Source: Mesorhizobium caraganae
Lineage (GTDB): Bacteria > Pseudomonadota > Alphaproteobacteria > Rhizobiales > Rhizobiaceae
DNA length: 64,000 nucleotides
Assembly: GCF_016836705.1 (NCBI RefSeq)
Contig: NZ_JAFCGY010000002.1
Span: forward strand, 62,001-126,000
Direction of reading: 5' to 3'
Shown here: positions 36,708-47,126 of the stretch, piece after piece
Position numbering within the stretch: position 1 is the first letter of the stretch
Layout: the number at the start of each line of letters is the position of its first letter
Translations under genes and position numbers: made by a program
Notes under the pieces: model-generated
Seen by the model: only the letters and a program-made list of their open reading frames with translations
What the model was told of the DNA's origin: nothing
The model's database searches: none

Positions 36708-36854
36708 CAAAAATCGATCCGATCGCGGCCTGCACCAAGCGATTGTCGGCCTGCGGCCCTTTTCGGCGCGGTGGGGATTGTTTATATTTGAACAATAAAG
36801 GCGAACTGCGCCATGAGCCCACATGCTAGGCTGGCGCCAAGGATGGAGACCGCC

Positions 36855-38021
36855 ATGACCGCATGTATCGTTGGCTGGGCGCATTCGCGCTTCGGCAAGC
36901 TCGAAGGCGAGACGCTGGAAGGGCTGATCACCAAGGTCGCGGTTGACGCGCTCGACCATGCCGGGATCGGCCCGGACGAGGTCGACGAGATCGTGCTTGG
37001 CCACTTCAATGCCGGCTTCTCGCCGCAGGATTTTACCGCCAGCCTGGTGCTGCAGGCCGACGACCGGCTGCGCTTCAAGCCGGCGACCCGGGTCGAGAAC
37101 GCCTGCGCAACCGGCTCCGCCGCGGTCCGGCAAGGGATCCGCGCCATCGACGCCAACGCCGCCCGCATCGTGCTGGTGGTCGGCGCTGAGCAGATGACGA
37201 CGACGCCCGGTCCCGAGATCGGCAAGAACCTGCTCAAGGCGTCCTATCTGCCGGAGGACGGCGACACGCCGGCGGGTTTCGCCGGCGTCTTCGGCAAGAT
37301 CGCGCAGGCCTATTTCCAGCGTTATGGCGACCAGTCCGATGCGCTGGCGATGATCGCCGCCAAGAACCACAAGAACGGCGTCGACAATCCCTACGCGCAG
37401 ATGCGCAAGGATTTCGGCTACGAGTTCTGCCGCCAGGAAAGCGAGAAGAACCCCTTCGTTGCCGGTCCGCTGAAGCGCACCGACTGTTCGCTGGTTTCCG
37501 ACGGCGCGGCAGCCCTTGTGCTGACCGACACGTCGACGGCGCTGAAGATGCGCCGCGCTGTCGCCTTCCGCGCCAACGAGCATGTTCAGGATTTCCTGCC
37601 GATGTCGAAGCGCGATATCCTGTCGTTCGAAGGCTGCGAATACGCCTGGAACCAGGCCTTGAAGAAGGCAGGCGTGACGCTCGACGACCTCTCCTTCGTC
37701 GAGACGCATGACTGCTTCACCATCGCCGAACTGATCGAATATGAAGCGATGGGCCTGGCCAAGCCGGGCGAGGGCGCCAAGCTCGCGCTGGACGGCACGA
37801 CGGCAAAGGACGGCCGGCTGCCGGTCAACCCATCTGGCGGGTTGAAGGCCAAGGGCCATCCGATCGGCGCCACCGGCGTGTCGATGCATGTGCTGTCAGC
37901 AATGCAGTTGACCGGCGAGGCCGGCGGCATCCAGGTGCCTGGCGCAAAGCTCGGCGGCATCTTCAATATGGGTGGCGCTGCCGTCGCCAACTACGTTTCC
38001 ATCCTCGACCGGATCAGATAA
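36855..38021 (+). CDS. Thiolase-family acetyl-CoA acetyltransferase
   Basis: 388 residues. The nucleophilic Cys84 is in [11 protein letters not shown], with GHP in [15 protein letters not shown] and a C-terminal loop [14 protein letters not shown]. The C-terminal active site lacks the CxG motif of standard biosynthetic thiolases and looks like the SCP-x/lipid-transfer thiolase subfamily often annotated acetyl-CoA acetyltransferase. The ATG at 36855 has GGAGAC upstream; an earlier frame start at 36813 is rejected. It is divergent from betI and followed by an asparaginase gene 26 bases on. The acyl-CoA substrate is unknown. Confidence 0.88.
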   Translation: MTACIVGWAHSRFGKLEGETLEGLITKVAVDALDHAGIGPDEVDEIVLGHFNAGFSPQDFTASLVLQADDRLRFKPATRVENACATGSAAVRQGIRAIDANAARIVLVVGAEQMTTTPGPEIGKNLLKASYLPEDGDTPAGFAGVFGKIAQAYFQRYGDQSDALAMIAAKNHKNGVDNPYAQMRKDFGYEFCRQESEKNPFVAGPLKRTDCSLVSDGAAALVLTDTSTALKMRRAVAFRANEHVQDFLPMSKRDILSFEGCEYAWNQALKKAGVTLDDLSFVETHDCFTIAELIEYEAMGLAKPGEGAKLALDGTTAKDGRLPVNPSGGLKAKGHPIGATGVSMHVLSAMQLTGEAGGIQVPGAKLGGIFNMGGAAVANYVSILDRIR

Positions 38022-38047
38022 ACCGCCCTGCATTTCTGGGAGGTGAC

Positions 38048-39052
38048 ATGACAAATCCGGTTCTGGTCGAAGTTTTGCGCGGCGCGATCGTCGAGAGCGC
38101 CCATCGCGGCGCTGTCGCGGTCTTTGATGGCGACGGCAAGCCTGTATGGGAAATCGGCGATACGGCGAAGCCGGTGTTTCCGCGCTCCGCGGTGAAGGCA
38201 ATCCAGGCATTGCCGCTGGTCGAAACGGGTACCGCTGACGCCTATGGCTTCGGTGACCGCGAACTGGCGCTCGCCTGCGCCTCGCATTCCGGCGAACCCG
38301 CGCACGTCGAATTGGCGCAGGCGATGCTGGCCAAGGCCGGCCTCGACAAATCAGCGCTGGAATGCGGCGCGCATTGGCCTTCCAGCCATGGTGCGGAGAT
38401 TGCACTGGCCCGCGCAGGCGGCTCGCCAAATGCGCTGCACAACAATTGTTCCGGCAAGCATTCCGGCTTTCTCTGCACCTGTGTGCACGCAGGAATCGCG
38501 CATCGCGGCTACGTCCAGGCAGGCCATGCCTTTCAAGAGATGGTTCGCGACGCCATGCAGGCGGTAACCGGCGCTGCCCACGATTCCAATAGCCGGGCCA
38601 CGGACGGCTGCTCGATCCCGACCTACGCGGTGCCGCTGAAGAGCTTTGCGCTGGGCTTTGCCCGCATGGCGACGGGCAGGGGCTTTGGCCCTGAGCGCGC
38701 CAAGGCGGCCAAGCGCCTGCTGTCAGCCTGCATGGCCGAGCCTTTCCTGGTTGCCGGCACCGGCAAGGCGGATGTGGCGCTGATGCAGGCCGCGCCCGGC
38801 CGCATCTTCGTCAAGACCGGCGCCGAGGGCGTCTATTGCGCCGCTGTTCCGGAGCTAGGCCTCGGCATCGCGTTGAAATGTGATGACGGCGCCGGCCGCG
38901 CCGCCGAGGTGATGATCGCCGCGGTGCTGGCAAAACTTCTCGGGGCTGACGAGGCGCTGGCGGCGAACCTTTTGGAACAGGCCAATCCGCCGATCGAAAG
39001 CCGCATCGGCGCCAAGGTCGGCGCGCTGCGGCCGACAGCGTCGCTCAGCTGA
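38048..39052 (+). CDS. L-asparaginase, Rhizobium etli type
   Basis: 334 residues of the asparaginase II family unrelated to the E. coli enzymes. Residues equivalent to those in the R. etli inducible asparaginase are present: Ser47/Lys50 (PRSAVKAIQ), Ser79 (CASHSGE), and the metal-site Cys134 and Lys137 (NNCSGKH) with a further Cys in DGCSIPTY. It would hydrolyse asparagine to aspartate and ammonia in the cytoplasm (no signal peptide). GGGAGGTGAC precedes the ATG. The end overlaps the 3' end of the convergent repeat-protein gene by 8 bases. Confidence 0.92.
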   Translation: MTNPVLVEVLRGAIVESAHRGAVAVFDGDGKPVWEIGDTAKPVFPRSAVKAIQALPLVETGTADAYGFGDRELALACASHSGEPAHVELAQAMLAKAGLDKSALECGAHWPSSHGAEIALARAGGSPNALHNNCSGKHSGFLCTCVHAGIAHRGYVQAGHAFQEMVRDAMQAVTGAAHDSNSRATDGCSIPTYAVPLKSFALGFARMATGRGFGPERAKAAKRLLSACMAEPFLVAGTGKADVALMQAAPGRIFVKTGAEGVYCAAVPELGLGIALKCDDGAGRAAEVMIAAVLAKLLGADEALAANLLEQANPPIESRIGAKVGALRPTASLS

Positions 39053-40400
39053 CGCGGTTTCGCTCAACCGTCAGATGCGCATAGCCGGTATCGCTTGATT
39101 TGGCGAGATCGCCGGTTGCCGGCTCGGCCCAGCGCTGGCCGATGATGGCGCCGTTCCTGGCGCCGTCGATGACGTTGTCGGAAATGATGGCGTTTCCCGC
39201 CCCCTCGACCACCGTGACGGCAATGCCGGTTCCCGCGTTGCGGATGATGTTTCCGGTTGCCACCACATTGCGCATATAGGCGCCCCAGCCGATCTGCATG
39301 CCGTAGAGCGGCGCGTTCTCGATGATATTGCCGGTAACAGTGGTGTCGGCCTCGACGCTGATGCCGACGCCGAAGCCCGGCGCATCTGCGGGGTAGGGGC
39401 CTGTAGTCGACAAATTGCGCACGATGTTGTTCGAGCACACGCCCATGCGGCCGCCCTCGTTGAAATTGACGATCGAGATGCCGTTGGCAGCACCGTCGAC
39501 GATGTTGTTGCCGATGATGGCTCCTTCGAAGGAGAACTCGGAATAGAGCGCCGTCTCGCCCGAGCGCGAGCAGGTGTTGCCGACGACCTGCAGATTGCTG
39601 GAACTGTTGGCGCGGATCGCCGAGAAGGCGCAGTCCGAGACGATGTTGCCGGAGATGGAGACATTGCCGGCGCGGAACGCGTTGATGCCGTTGCCGTTCT
39701 GACCGGTGCCGCCGCTGCGCGCGCCAACCCGCTGCACGCGGTTGCCGCTGACGATGGTGCCGTCCTCGGCCTGCTGCCAGCGATGCACGAGAATGCCGCC
39801 ATTGCCGCAGTCGGACACGGTATTGCCCGATATCTCCAGGCCGGCGGCCTCTACCGAGTAGATGCCGGCGTCCGCTGCCCCCGAAATATCCGAGCGCTCG
39901 ACGCGGCCGGATGCATGCTCCAACGCCAGCCCGTGCTTGCCGCTGCCGGTGATCATGCAGTTGTCGATGACCAGGTGGGCGACGCGGCGCAGGTCGAGCA
40001 ACCCTTGCGCATCGTCGGCCAGAGAGCCGCTGGCTCCGTCGAAGACCAATGCGGTGAACTCGATATGCTCGGCCTGTTCGGCCGTGAGCAAACGGCCACC
40101 ACCGCCATAGAGAACGCGTGAGGCGCCGGGCACGCCGGAAAGCCTGACACGGGCGGGCAGCGTCAGATTGGAGACGACGTAGTTCCCCGGCGGCAGGAAC
40201 ACCGGCGCGTTGCGCTCGCTCGCCTCGGCAAGCATCCTGGCGAAGGCTTTGCTCTGGTCGTCCGCTGCGTCCGGCTGCACGCCAAGCTCGGCGGCGTTGA
40301 TCGAGCCGCGCGCTGCCGCCTTAGCCAAGATGTTGCCCGACGAAAGACCGAGCACGGCAAAACCGGCCGTCCTCTTCAGCAGCGCTCGTCTGTTCAACAT
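39045..40400 (-). CDS. Tat-exported parallel beta-helix repeat protein (TIGR03808-like)
   Basis: 451 residues. The N-terminus MLNRRALLKRTAGFAVLGLS is a Tat signal. The body consists of repeated right-handed beta-helix coils with the pattern ISGN.V.DCG and VVGNTCSRSG, typical of pectate-lyase-like repeat proteins; FLPPGNYVVSNLTLP marks the helix start. The family is widespread in rhizobia and its function is not established; a carbohydrate-active or surface role is possible. ATG at 40400 has AAGGA 7 bases upstream; an in-frame start at 40499 would place 33 residues before the Tat motif. Confidence 0.85.
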   Translation of the reverse strand: MLNRRALLKRTAGFAVLGLSSGNILAKAAARGSINAAELGVQPDAADDQSKAFARMLAEASERNAPVFLPPGNYVVSNLTLPARVRLSGVPGASRVLYGGGGRLLTAEQAEHIEFTALVFDGASGSLADDAQGLLDLRRVAHLVIDNCMITGSGKHGLALEHASGRVERSDISGAADAGIYSVEAAGLEISGNTVSDCGNGGILVHRWQQAEDGTIVSGNRVQRVGARSGGTGQNGNGINAFRAGNVSISGNIVSDCAFSAIRANSSSNLQVVGNTCSRSGETALYSEFSFEGAIIGNNIVDGAANGISIVNFNEGGRMGVCSNNIVRNLSTTGPYPADAPGFGVGISVEADTTVTGNIIENAPLYGMQIGWGAYMRNVVATGNIIRNAGTGIAVTVVEGAGNAIISDNVIDGARNGAIIGQRWAEPATGDLAKSSDTGYAHLTVERNRVS

Positions 40401-40539
40401 CGGCACATCCTTTGCGATCCCCGACTTAACCGCAGGAATCGTGCCAGCCGCAGCGGTCTTCGCTCGGTCCATAGTCCGGCCAATGACCGGGTCCGGCAAG
40501 TGGCTTGTACAGTCGCCGAAGCGGGCCTAAGTTCCGTGG

Positions 40540-41013
40540 ATGAGCAGAGCTTTCACCCGTGAGGAAGACAGCGAAAACGCCATCGCCGGCATCGGCGAGC
40601 GGCCGATCAGCCCGCACCGCAATCTGGTGACGGAGCGCGGGCTGGCGCAGATCGAGGACAATCTGACCGATCTGCGCGACATATTGGCGAAAGCCGAGAG
40701 AAAAGCAGACCGCGAGCGCATCGCCGTCGTGTCGCGCGACCTGCGCTACTGGACCGCGCGCCGCGAAAGCGCCGAACTCTCCGTGCCGGAGCCGGGCAGC
40801 GACCAGGTGCGCTTCGGCATGGGCGTCACGCTGGAAGGCGACGACGGCAAGAAGGTGCACTGGAAGATCGTGGGCGAGGACGAGGCCGATCCGTCAAAGG
40901 GCAGCATTTCCCACGTCTCGCCGATGGCGGTGGCGCTCTTCGGGAAGAAGGTCGGCGACGTCGCAAGCGTCAACGGCAAGGAATGGGAAATCGTCAAACT
41001 GTCGGAGAGCTAG
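40540..41013 (+). CDS. GreA/GreB-family elongation factor-like protein
   Basis: 157 residues. The N-terminal part is helical and charged (RGLAQIEDNLTDLRDILAKAERKADRERIAVVSRDLRYWTARR), like the Gre coiled-coil arm. The C-terminal FKBP-like domain has FGMGVTLEGDDGKKVHWKIVGEDEADP and SHVSPMAVALFGKKVGDV, the Gre signature. The acidic tip residues of true GreA are not clearly conserved, so it may be a Gre paralogue binding RNA polymerase without standard cleavage activity. Confidence 0.82.
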   Translation: MSRAFTREEDSENAIAGIGERPISPHRNLVTERGLAQIEDNLTDLRDILAKAERKADRERIAVVSRDLRYWTARRESAELSVPEPGSDQVRFGMGVTLEGDDGKKVHWKIVGEDEADPSKGSISHVSPMAVALFGKKVGDVASVNGKEWEIVKLSES

Positions 41014-41396
41014 TTTTCAAGCTTGATGATATGGTCGCGGAAGAATGCCGCTGCACCCGCTTCATCGATTTCGCTGGCCGCCACCATCATAACCAACTGA
41101 ATGATATCCGCCTGCTCGGCTTCAAGACTGAACCCGTTGAAATAGAGAAACAAGTCCGCCGCGGCGAAAGCGGTGCGCTTGTTGCCGTCAACGAACGGAT
41201 GGTTCTTGGCGATGCCGAAAAGATAGGCAGCTGCCAGTTCGCAAAGATCGGGCTCGCCGTAGGCCTCTTTCTGCTGCGGTCTGGCGAGTGCCGATTCTAG
41301 CATGCCTTCATCGCGGATACCCGGCGCACCGCCGTGAAGGCGTAACTGTTCGGCGTGCATCGCTTCCACAAATTCCCGCGAATGATGTTCGATCAT
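41010..41396 (-). CDS. Doc-type toxin (Fic superfamily)
   Basis: 128 residues with the Fic/Doc core HPFVDGNKRTAF (His66, Lys73, Arg74). Doc proteins phosphorylate elongation factor Tu and stop translation. N-terminal GGAPGIRDEGMLESALARP is typical of the Doc family. The start overlaps the stop of the antitoxin gene by 4 bases (ATGA), the usual arrangement. Its 3' end abuts the convergent Gre-like gene with a 4-base overlap. Confidence 0.9.
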   Translation of the reverse strand: MIEHHSREFVEAMHAEQLRLHGGAPGIRDEGMLESALARPQQKEAYGEPDLCELAAAYLFGIAKNHPFVDGNKRTAFAAADLFLYFNGFSLEAEQADIIQLVMMVAASEIDEAGAAAFFRDHIIKLEN

Positions 41397-41623
41397 TTCG
41401 CCAGCGCGCGGTAGGCTACCTCGTATTTCTTCATCCGCTCACGCGCGATCTTCATCTTGCGCTCGAATTCCTCGGCGGAGTCCTCGGTGCGCCGCAGACG
41501 AAGCTCATCGCCTTCCTGGACGATGACGATGCTGTCACCGGCCTTGAGGTTCAGGCGGTCGAGAATTTCCTTGGGCAAAATCACGCCCTCCGAATTGCCG
41601 ATCCTGCGAATGATGGTGTTCAT
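41393..41623 (-). CDS. AbrB/MazE-type antitoxin
   Basis: 76 residues. N-terminal swapped-hairpin DNA-binding domain: MNTIIRRIGNSEGVILPKEI, then LNLKAGDSIVIVQEGDELRL. The charged C-terminal tail (EEFERKMKIARERMKKYEVA) would wrap the toxin. The pairing is AbrB-like with Doc, not the classical Phd with Doc. The ATG at 41623 is chosen because it starts the fold; the frame extends to 41677 through the repeat region. First gene of the pair. Confidence 0.9.
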   Translation of the reverse strand: MNTIIRRIGNSEGVILPKEILDRLNLKAGDSIVIVQEGDELRLRRTEDSAEEFERKMKIARERMKKYEVAYRALAK

Positions 41624-41635
41624 AGCAAAGCGTCC

Positions 41636-41692
41636 TGTTGCAACGCCAATTATAACTTGATGGTCATGCTGTTGCAACAGATATTATAACTT
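41636..41692. promoter_or_regulatory. Direct-repeat operator upstream of the toxin-antitoxin pair
   Basis: TGTTGCAAC-6-TATAACTT occurs at 41636-41658 and again at 41670-41692, with a 34-base period (about three DNA turns). Only the central six bases differ (GCCAAT and AGATAT). The repeats sit immediately upstream of the antitoxin start and overlap its likely promoter, as expected for autoregulation by the AbrB-like antitoxin. Confidence 0.7.
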
Positions 41693-41702
41693 TCTGACCT
41701 CT

Positions 41703-43823
41703 TTACCCCGCCAGCAGCCGGCCCAGCAAACGATCCGCAGCTTCCGGGATAACCGTGCCCGGCGGGAAGATTTCCGCAGCACCAGCCGCAAGCACCGCAT
41801 CATAATCCTGTGGTGGGATGACGCCGCCGGCGACGATCAATATGTCGGCGCGGCCGAGTTTCTTCAGTGCATCGCGCAGTTCGGGGATCAGCGTCAAATG
41901 TCCCGCCGCCAGTGACGAGGCGCCGACGATATGGACGTCCTGCGCGACCGCCAGCTTGGCGATCTCGTCCGGCGTCTGGAACATCGCGCCGACGGTGACG
42001 TCGAAGCCGAGATCGGCGAAAGCCGTGGCGATGACCTTCTGGCCACGGTCGTGGCCGTCCTGTCCCATCTTGGCGACCAGGATGCGCGGCTTGCCGCCGG
42101 ATTTCTTCTCGAAAGCTTCGAGCTTCTCCAGCAGCCGGTCGACCGTCAGATTGTCGCCAAGCGCGTTGCGATAGACGCCGGAGATCGTCTGCACCGAGGC
42201 GACATGGCGGCCAAAGACCTTTTCCAGCGCCAGCGAGATCTCGCCGACCGTGGCGTTGGCGCGCGCGGCGCGGATGGCAAATTCCAGCAGGTTTTCGTTA
42301 CCTTGCGCAGCGCGGGTCAGCGCATCGAGCGCGCTCTCGACCGCGCCGACATTGCGCGTGCCTTTCAGGTTCTGCAGCTTCGACAATTGCCGGGCTCGGA
42401 CCTCGGCATTGTCGATCTTCAGCACGTCGACCTCGATGTCGTTCTCCGGGCGATGCGCGTTGACGCCGACCAGCATCTGTTCGCCGGAATCGATGCGCGC
42501 CTGCGTGCGCGCCGCCGCCTCCTCGATGCGCAGTTTTGGGATGCCCTGTTCGATCGCAGCGGCCATGCCGCCAAGGCTCTCGACCTCCTCGATATGTGCA
42601 AGCGCGCGCGCTGCCAGATCATGCGTCAGCCGCTCCAGATAGGCCGAACCACCCCACGGGTCGACAATGCGCGTGGTGCCGGATTCCTTTTGCAGGATGA
42701 GCTGCGTGTTGCGGGCGATGCGGGCCGAATGGTCGGTCGGCAGCGCCATCGCCTCGTCGAAGGAATTGGTGTGCAGCGACTGGGTATGGCCCTGCGTCGC
42801 CGCCATCGCCTCGATCATGGTGCGGGTGATGTTGTTGTAGGGGTCCTGCGCCGTCAGCGACCAGCCCGACGTCTGGCAATGGGTACGCAACGACAGCGAA
42901 CGCTCGTCCTTCGGCGCAAAATTCTTCTGCATCAGGCTCGCCCACAACAGGCGCGCTGCTCTGAGCTTGGCGACCTCCATGAAGAAGTTCATGCCGATCG
43001 CCCAGAAGAAGGAAAGCCGTGGCGCGAAACGGTCGATATCGAGACCGGCGGCGACGCCCGCACGTGCATATTCGATGCCGTCGGCGATGGTGTAGGCGAG
43101 TTCCAGGTCCGCCGTCGCGCCGGCCTCCTGCATGTGATAGCCGGAGATCGAGATCGAATTGAACTTCGGCATGTGCTTGGAGGTGTAGGAGAAGATGTCC
43201 GACACGATCCGCATCGAAGGCTTCGGCGGATAGATGTAGGTGTTGCGGACCATGAACTCCTTCAGGATGTCGTTCTGGATGGTGCCGGCGAGATCCTTCT
43301 GCGCAACGCCCTGTTCTTCGGCTGCCACGATGTAGAGCGCCATGATCGGCAGCACGGCGCCGTTCATGGTCATCGACACCGTCATTTCGTCGAGCGGGAT
43401 TCCGTCGAACAATTGCCGCATGTCGAGGATGGAATCGATGGCCACGCCCGCCATGCCGACATCGCCGGCAACGCGCGGATGATCGCTGTCATAGCCGCGA
43501 TGGGTGGGCAGATCGAAGGCGACCGACAGGCCCTTCTGGCCGGCGGCGAGATTGCGCCGGTAGAAGGCGTTGGATTCTTCGGCCGTCGAGAAGCCGGCAT
43601 ATTGCCGGATCGTCCACGGCTGCTGGACATACATGGTCGGGTAGGGGCCGCGCACGAAGGGCGGCATGCCCGGATAGGTGTCGAGATGGGTGAGGCCCTT
43701 GAGGTCGCCCTGACTATAGAGATGCTTGACGGCAATGCCTTCCGGCGTCAGCCGCTGGCCCTTGACCTCGATGGGTGCGCGCCGTGGCGCCGACCAGCCG
43801 ATCTCTGAGAAATCCGGGATCAA
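41703..43823 (-). CDS. Methylmalonyl-CoA mutase, large (catalytic) subunit
   Basis: 706 residues. Converts (R)-methylmalonyl-CoA to succinyl-CoA with adenosylcobalamin. The N-terminal TIM barrel has [17 protein letters not shown] and [20 protein letters not shown]; the C-terminal B12 domain has the base-off motif [10 protein letters not shown] (His near 590), ASSLAAGH and AGGVIPPQD. The ATG overlaps the small-subunit stop by 4 bases (ATGA). Confidence 0.95.
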   Translation of the reverse strand: MIPDFSEIGWSAPRRAPIEVKGQRLTPEGIAVKHLYSQGDLKGLTHLDTYPGMPPFVRGPYPTMYVQQPWTIRQYAGFSTAEESNAFYRRNLAAGQKGLSVAFDLPTHRGYDSDHPRVAGDVGMAGVAIDSILDMRQLFDGIPLDEMTVSMTMNGAVLPIMALYIVAAEEQGVAQKDLAGTIQNDILKEFMVRNTYIYPPKPSMRIVSDIFSYTSKHMPKFNSISISGYHMQEAGATADLELAYTIADGIEYARAGVAAGLDIDRFAPRLSFFWAIGMNFFMEVAKLRAARLLWASLMQKNFAPKDERSLSLRTHCQTSGWSLTAQDPYNNITRTMIEAMAATQGHTQSLHTNSFDEAMALPTDHSARIARNTQLILQKESGTTRIVDPWGGSAYLERLTHDLAARALAHIEEVESLGGMAAAIEQGIPKLRIEEAAARTQARIDSGEQMLVGVNAHRPENDIEVDVLKIDNAEVRARQLSKLQNLKGTRNVGAVESALDALTRAAQGNENLLEFAIRAARANATVGEISLALEKVFGRHVASVQTISGVYRNALGDNLTVDRLLEKLEAFEKKSGGKPRILVAKMGQDGHDRGQKVIATAFADLGFDVTVGAMFQTPDEIAKLAVAQDVHIVGASSLAAGHLTLIPELRDALKKLGRADILIVAGGVIPPQDYDAVLAAGAAEIFPPGTVIPEAADRLLGRLLAG

Positions 43824-45262
43824 GGTGCGGCTCCGATCGACTGGTCGATGCGGACCGGAAACAGGGCCTCACACACCGCCACGCCCTCGGTGAAAGGAGG
43901 CCGCCGCTCGGCCGCCAGCGTCTCGACCGGCGTTTCGCTTTTGAGCGGATAAAGCGTGGTGCCGATGATTGCCCGTTCACCCGACCGGTAGGCCTCGGCG
44001 CGGCGCTCGGATGCCGCCTTGACGCGCGCCTGGATATGGCCGTGCTGCAGGCTTGCCAGAACGCCGCCTTCCGCTTCGATCCTCTGGAATTCTGCCCACG
44101 CCGCTTCGCACAGGCCCAAGGTCAGCGCCTCGACCGCGCCCGAGCCATAGGTGGGGTCGGCGACGTGGTCGATATGGCTTTCATTGGCCATGATCAGCTG
44201 CGCGTTGCGGGCGATACGGCGGGCAAAAGGCGCCGGCAAGCCATGCGCGATCGTGTGCGGCAGGACGGAGATCGAATCGGCGCTCCCGGCGGCTGCGGCA
44301 AAACCGGCGATCGCAGTGCGTAGAATATTGGTCTCGGGGTCGGCTGCCGTCATCATGCGGAACGACGTCTCGGCATGGATATTGGCGGTCGAGGCCGGGA
44401 TCGAGCACGTCTCCTGGATTCGCCCCCACAGCCTGCGCAGCGCCCGAACCTTGGCCGTCGACAGGAATTGGTCCTGGTCGACGCTCAGGGCAAAGCCGAT
44501 ATGCGGTGCGGCATAGACAAGCGGCTGGCGCGCGTCCTCGAACATCCTGAGATAGGAGACCGCAGAAGCGAGCATGGTGCCGAGCTCCTGCGCCTCGGTG
44601 GCGCCGGCATTGTGGAACACCCGCCCGTCCGCCTCGAGCAATACGCCCGGCACGCCAAGCGAGAAGAAATGTGCCAGCGATTGCGGCATCGATGCCTGCA
44701 AGGCCTCGATCGACATCCGCAGCCGGCCGGTTCCGGCAAAGATTGCCGCCGGGTCGATGCCGAAGGAGAGGTTGAGTTTCGCCGGGTCGGAGCGGCGCTT
44801 GCTCAGGAACGCCACCAGCCAGTCGGCGACGGCGCGGCTCCAGGGATGGGCGTCGATGCGGATCTGCACGCGGTTGAGCGGTATGCCATCGAGCACCGTC
44901 TCCAGCGCCTGCGCCGTCCGCGGCAGGCCGTAGCCGAACGCATTCGGGGCGCCTTCGAAGACCAGCGACAGGCCCGTCGCGCCTTGCGCTACATCGTCCA
45001 GAGCCTGCGCCTTGGCGCGGCCGATATCGGGATCGTCGATGCGCTGGCTGACGATCCAGGGCAGTTTGGGGTTGGCGCGCACAAGCGGTTCGGCGCCAGC
45101 GGCGCGATCGTAGAGCGGCTCTATGCGAATGGCGTCGTCGGTGTGCGACACCAGCCTGTCCTCGAAGGATGCGCCGGCCAACGCCTTTTCGGCCAAGGCC
45201 AGCCAGCGCTGGCGCTCGACGTTTGTGGGTTCGACTTCCTTGGTCAAGGCTCCGGCGCCCAT
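43820..45262 (-). CDS. Methylmalonyl-CoA mutase, small-subunit-like protein
   Basis: 480 residues of the mutase barrel only ([36 protein letters not shown], and the [11 protein letters not shown] segment). There is no DxHxxG motif and no C-terminal cobalamin-like domain, which full-length small subunits of around 600 residues still carry in degenerate form. It is therefore probably a structural or accessory partner of the downstream catalytic subunit, with which it overlaps. The ATG near 45262 has AGGAAAATGG upstream. Confidence 0.88.
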   Translation of the reverse strand: MGAGALTKEVEPTNVERQRWLALAEKALAGASFEDRLVSHTDDAIRIEPLYDRAAGAEPLVRANPKLPWIVSQRIDDPDIGRAKAQALDDVAQGATGLSLVFEGAPNAFGYGLPRTAQALETVLDGIPLNRVQIRIDAHPWSRAVADWLVAFLSKRRSDPAKLNLSFGIDPAAIFAGTGRLRMSIEALQASMPQSLAHFFSLGVPGVLLEADGRVFHNAGATEAQELGTMLASAVSYLRMFEDARQPLVYAAPHIGFALSVDQDQFLSTAKVRALRRLWGRIQETCSIPASTANIHAETSFRMMTAADPETNILRTAIAGFAAAAGSADSISVLPHTIAHGLPAPFARRIARNAQLIMANESHIDHVADPTYGSGAVEALTLGLCEAAWAEFQRIEAEGGVLASLQHGHIQARVKAASERRAEAYRSGERAIIGTTLYPLKSETPVETLAAERRPPFTEGVAVCEALFPVRIDQSIGAAP

Positions 45263-45574
45263 CCATTTTCCTCGTTCTTATGCGGCCGCACCAGCCGGGA
45301 GCGGTTCAGTCTACGGTCCCCTGTCCGATATCGCAATGCAATGCGCCTTCAGGGTCCGAACTCGATCTCTCTGATATAGGTCAGCCTGCGTGGACGAACC
45401 ATGAACGATTGCCAAACACCGGCAAAATCCGCAAGCTCCAAAAGGCCGATTTGAGCATTGGTCCAGTTTAGACAATTGGCCCATCTGAGGATTTGGATTG
45501 TCGCTGTGCAACGGCCTCACTATACGTGCGGCAAGGCCATCGGCTTTAACACCAGTTTGCGGAGACATGGACAT
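45263..45574. promoter_or_regulatory. Divergent intergenic region, mutase / HerA-like ATPase
   Basis: 312 bases. It must hold promoters for both flanking genes. GGAGA lies 9 bases before the ATPase ATG. No gene, tRNA or clear operator was found; the extended frame of the ATPase to 45458 has no support. Confidence 0.4.
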
Positions 45575-47119
45575 ATGGCTGACGAGACCAGCATTTTCCT
45601 CGGCGCCAGCCGCAAGCCCGACGACAGCTATCAGCGCGCCGAACAGCTTTTGCTGCAATATGGCAACCGCCATGGCCTGATTACCGGCGCCACTGGCACC
45701 GGCAAGACGGTCAGCCTGCAGATCCTGGCCGAAGGCTTTTCCAATGCCGGCGTGCCGGTGTTCTGCGCCGATATCAAGGGTGACCTGTCCGGCATCGCCA
45801 TGATGGGCAAGGCGCAGGATTTTCTGGTCAGGCGAGCCGAACAGGTCAAGCTCGACCCTTACGACTTCCAGGAATTTCCGGTCATCTTCTGGGACCTGTT
45901 CGGTGAGCAGGGCCATCCGATCCGCGCCACCGTCTCGGAAATGGGACCGCTGCTTTTGTCGCGGCTGATGAACCTCTCCGAAGCGCAGGAAGGCATCATG
46001 AACATCGCCTTCCGCATCGCCGACGAGGACGGCCTGCTGCTGCTCGACATGAAGGATCTGCAGGCGCTGCTGGCCAACATCGCCGAGCGCGCCGAGGAGA
46101 TCAGCTCGCGCTACGGCAATGTCACCAAGCCGTCGGTCGGCGCTATCCAGCGCACGCTGCTGGTGCTGGAACAGCAGGGGGCGGCGAATTTCTTCGGCGA
46201 GCCGGCTTTGCGCATCGCCGACATCATGCGCACCACCCGCGACGGCCGCGGCGCCATCAGCGTGCTTGCTGCCGACAAACTGATGATGAACCCCAGGCTC
46301 TACGCCACCTTCCTGCTCTGGCTGATGTCGGAGCTGTTTGAGGAATTGCCCGAGGTCGGCGACCCCGACAAGCCGAAGCTGGTCTTCTTCTTCGATGAGG
46401 CGCATCTGCTTTTCGACGAAGCGCCGAAGGTGCTGATCGACCGCGTCGAGCAGGTGGTGCGGCTGATCCGCTCGAAGGGCGTCGGCGTCTATTTCGTCAC
46501 GCAGAACCCCTTGGATATCCCTGAAAAGGTTCTCGCCCAGCTCGGCAATCGCGTGCAGCACGCGCTGCGCGCCTACACGCCACGCGAACAGCAGGCCGTG
46601 AGGACGGCGGCCGAAACGTTCCGGCCCAATCCCGATTTCGATTGCGCCACCTCCATCACGCAGCTCGGCACCGGCGAAGCGCTGGTCTCGACGCTTGAGG
46701 CCAAGGGCGTGCCGTCCATGGTGCAGCGAACGCTGATCCGCCCGCCATCGTCCAGGCTTGGCCCGATCACAGTGGATGAGCGCCGCAAGCTGATCGACCA
46801 GAGCCCGGTAGCCGGCCAGTATGAACAGACCGTCGACCGCGAATCGGCCTTCGAGATGCTGCAAAAGAAGGCCAAGGGAGCGCAGGAGGCGGATGAGCAG
46901 GCGCAGCAGGCCGGCAGTGGCCGCTCAGGCTGGACCATTCCCGGCTTTGGCAACGATACGCCGCCGCAGTCCGGTGGCCGCCGCGCGCCGGCGCCGAGAC
47001 CCTCCAACCGCCAGACCGTCGCCGAAGCCGCGATCAAAGCTGTCGTGCGCTCGGTCGGCTCGTCGGTCGGACGGGCGATCGTGCGCGGGATTCTGGGCAG
47101 CCTATCCAGGGGGCGGTAG
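45575..47119 (+). CDS. HerA-like ATPase, DUF853/YjgR family
   Basis: 514 residues. Walker A is GATGTGKT at residues 38-45 (after [19 protein letters not shown]) and Walker B is [39 protein letters not shown] is the typical downstream segment of this family. HerA/FtsK-type hexameric ATPases move DNA, but the role of the DUF853 branch is not settled. The C-terminal 100 residues are Gln/Gly/Pro-rich, ending in a basic helix. No NurA nuclease gene is adjacent. Confidence 0.87.
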   Translation: MADETSIFLGASRKPDDSYQRAEQLLLQYGNRHGLITGATGTGKTVSLQILAEGFSNAGVPVFCADIKGDLSGIAMMGKAQDFLVRRAEQVKLDPYDFQEFPVIFWDLFGEQGHPIRATVSEMGPLLLSRLMNLSEAQEGIMNIAFRIADEDGLLLLDMKDLQALLANIAERAEEISSRYGNVTKPSVGAIQRTLLVLEQQGAANFFGEPALRIADIMRTTRDGRGAISVLAADKLMMNPRLYATFLLWLMSELFEELPEVGDPDKPKLVFFFDEAHLLFDEAPKVLIDRVEQVVRLIRSKGVGVYFVTQNPLDIPEKVLAQLGNRVQHALRAYTPREQQAVRTAAETFRPNPDFDCATSITQLGTGEALVSTLEAKGVPSMVQRTLIRPPSSRLGPITVDERRKLIDQSPVAGQYEQTVDRESAFEMLQKKAKGAQEADEQAQQAGSGRSGWTIPGFGNDTPPQSGGRRAPAPRPSNRQTVAEAAIKAVVRSVGSSVGRAIVRGILGSLSRGR

Positions 47120-47126
47120 GAAAAAC

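Noticed and set aside
41931..43808. 625-residue frame antisense to the mutase large subunit
   Set aside because: Shadow of a highly conserved gene with no independent support.
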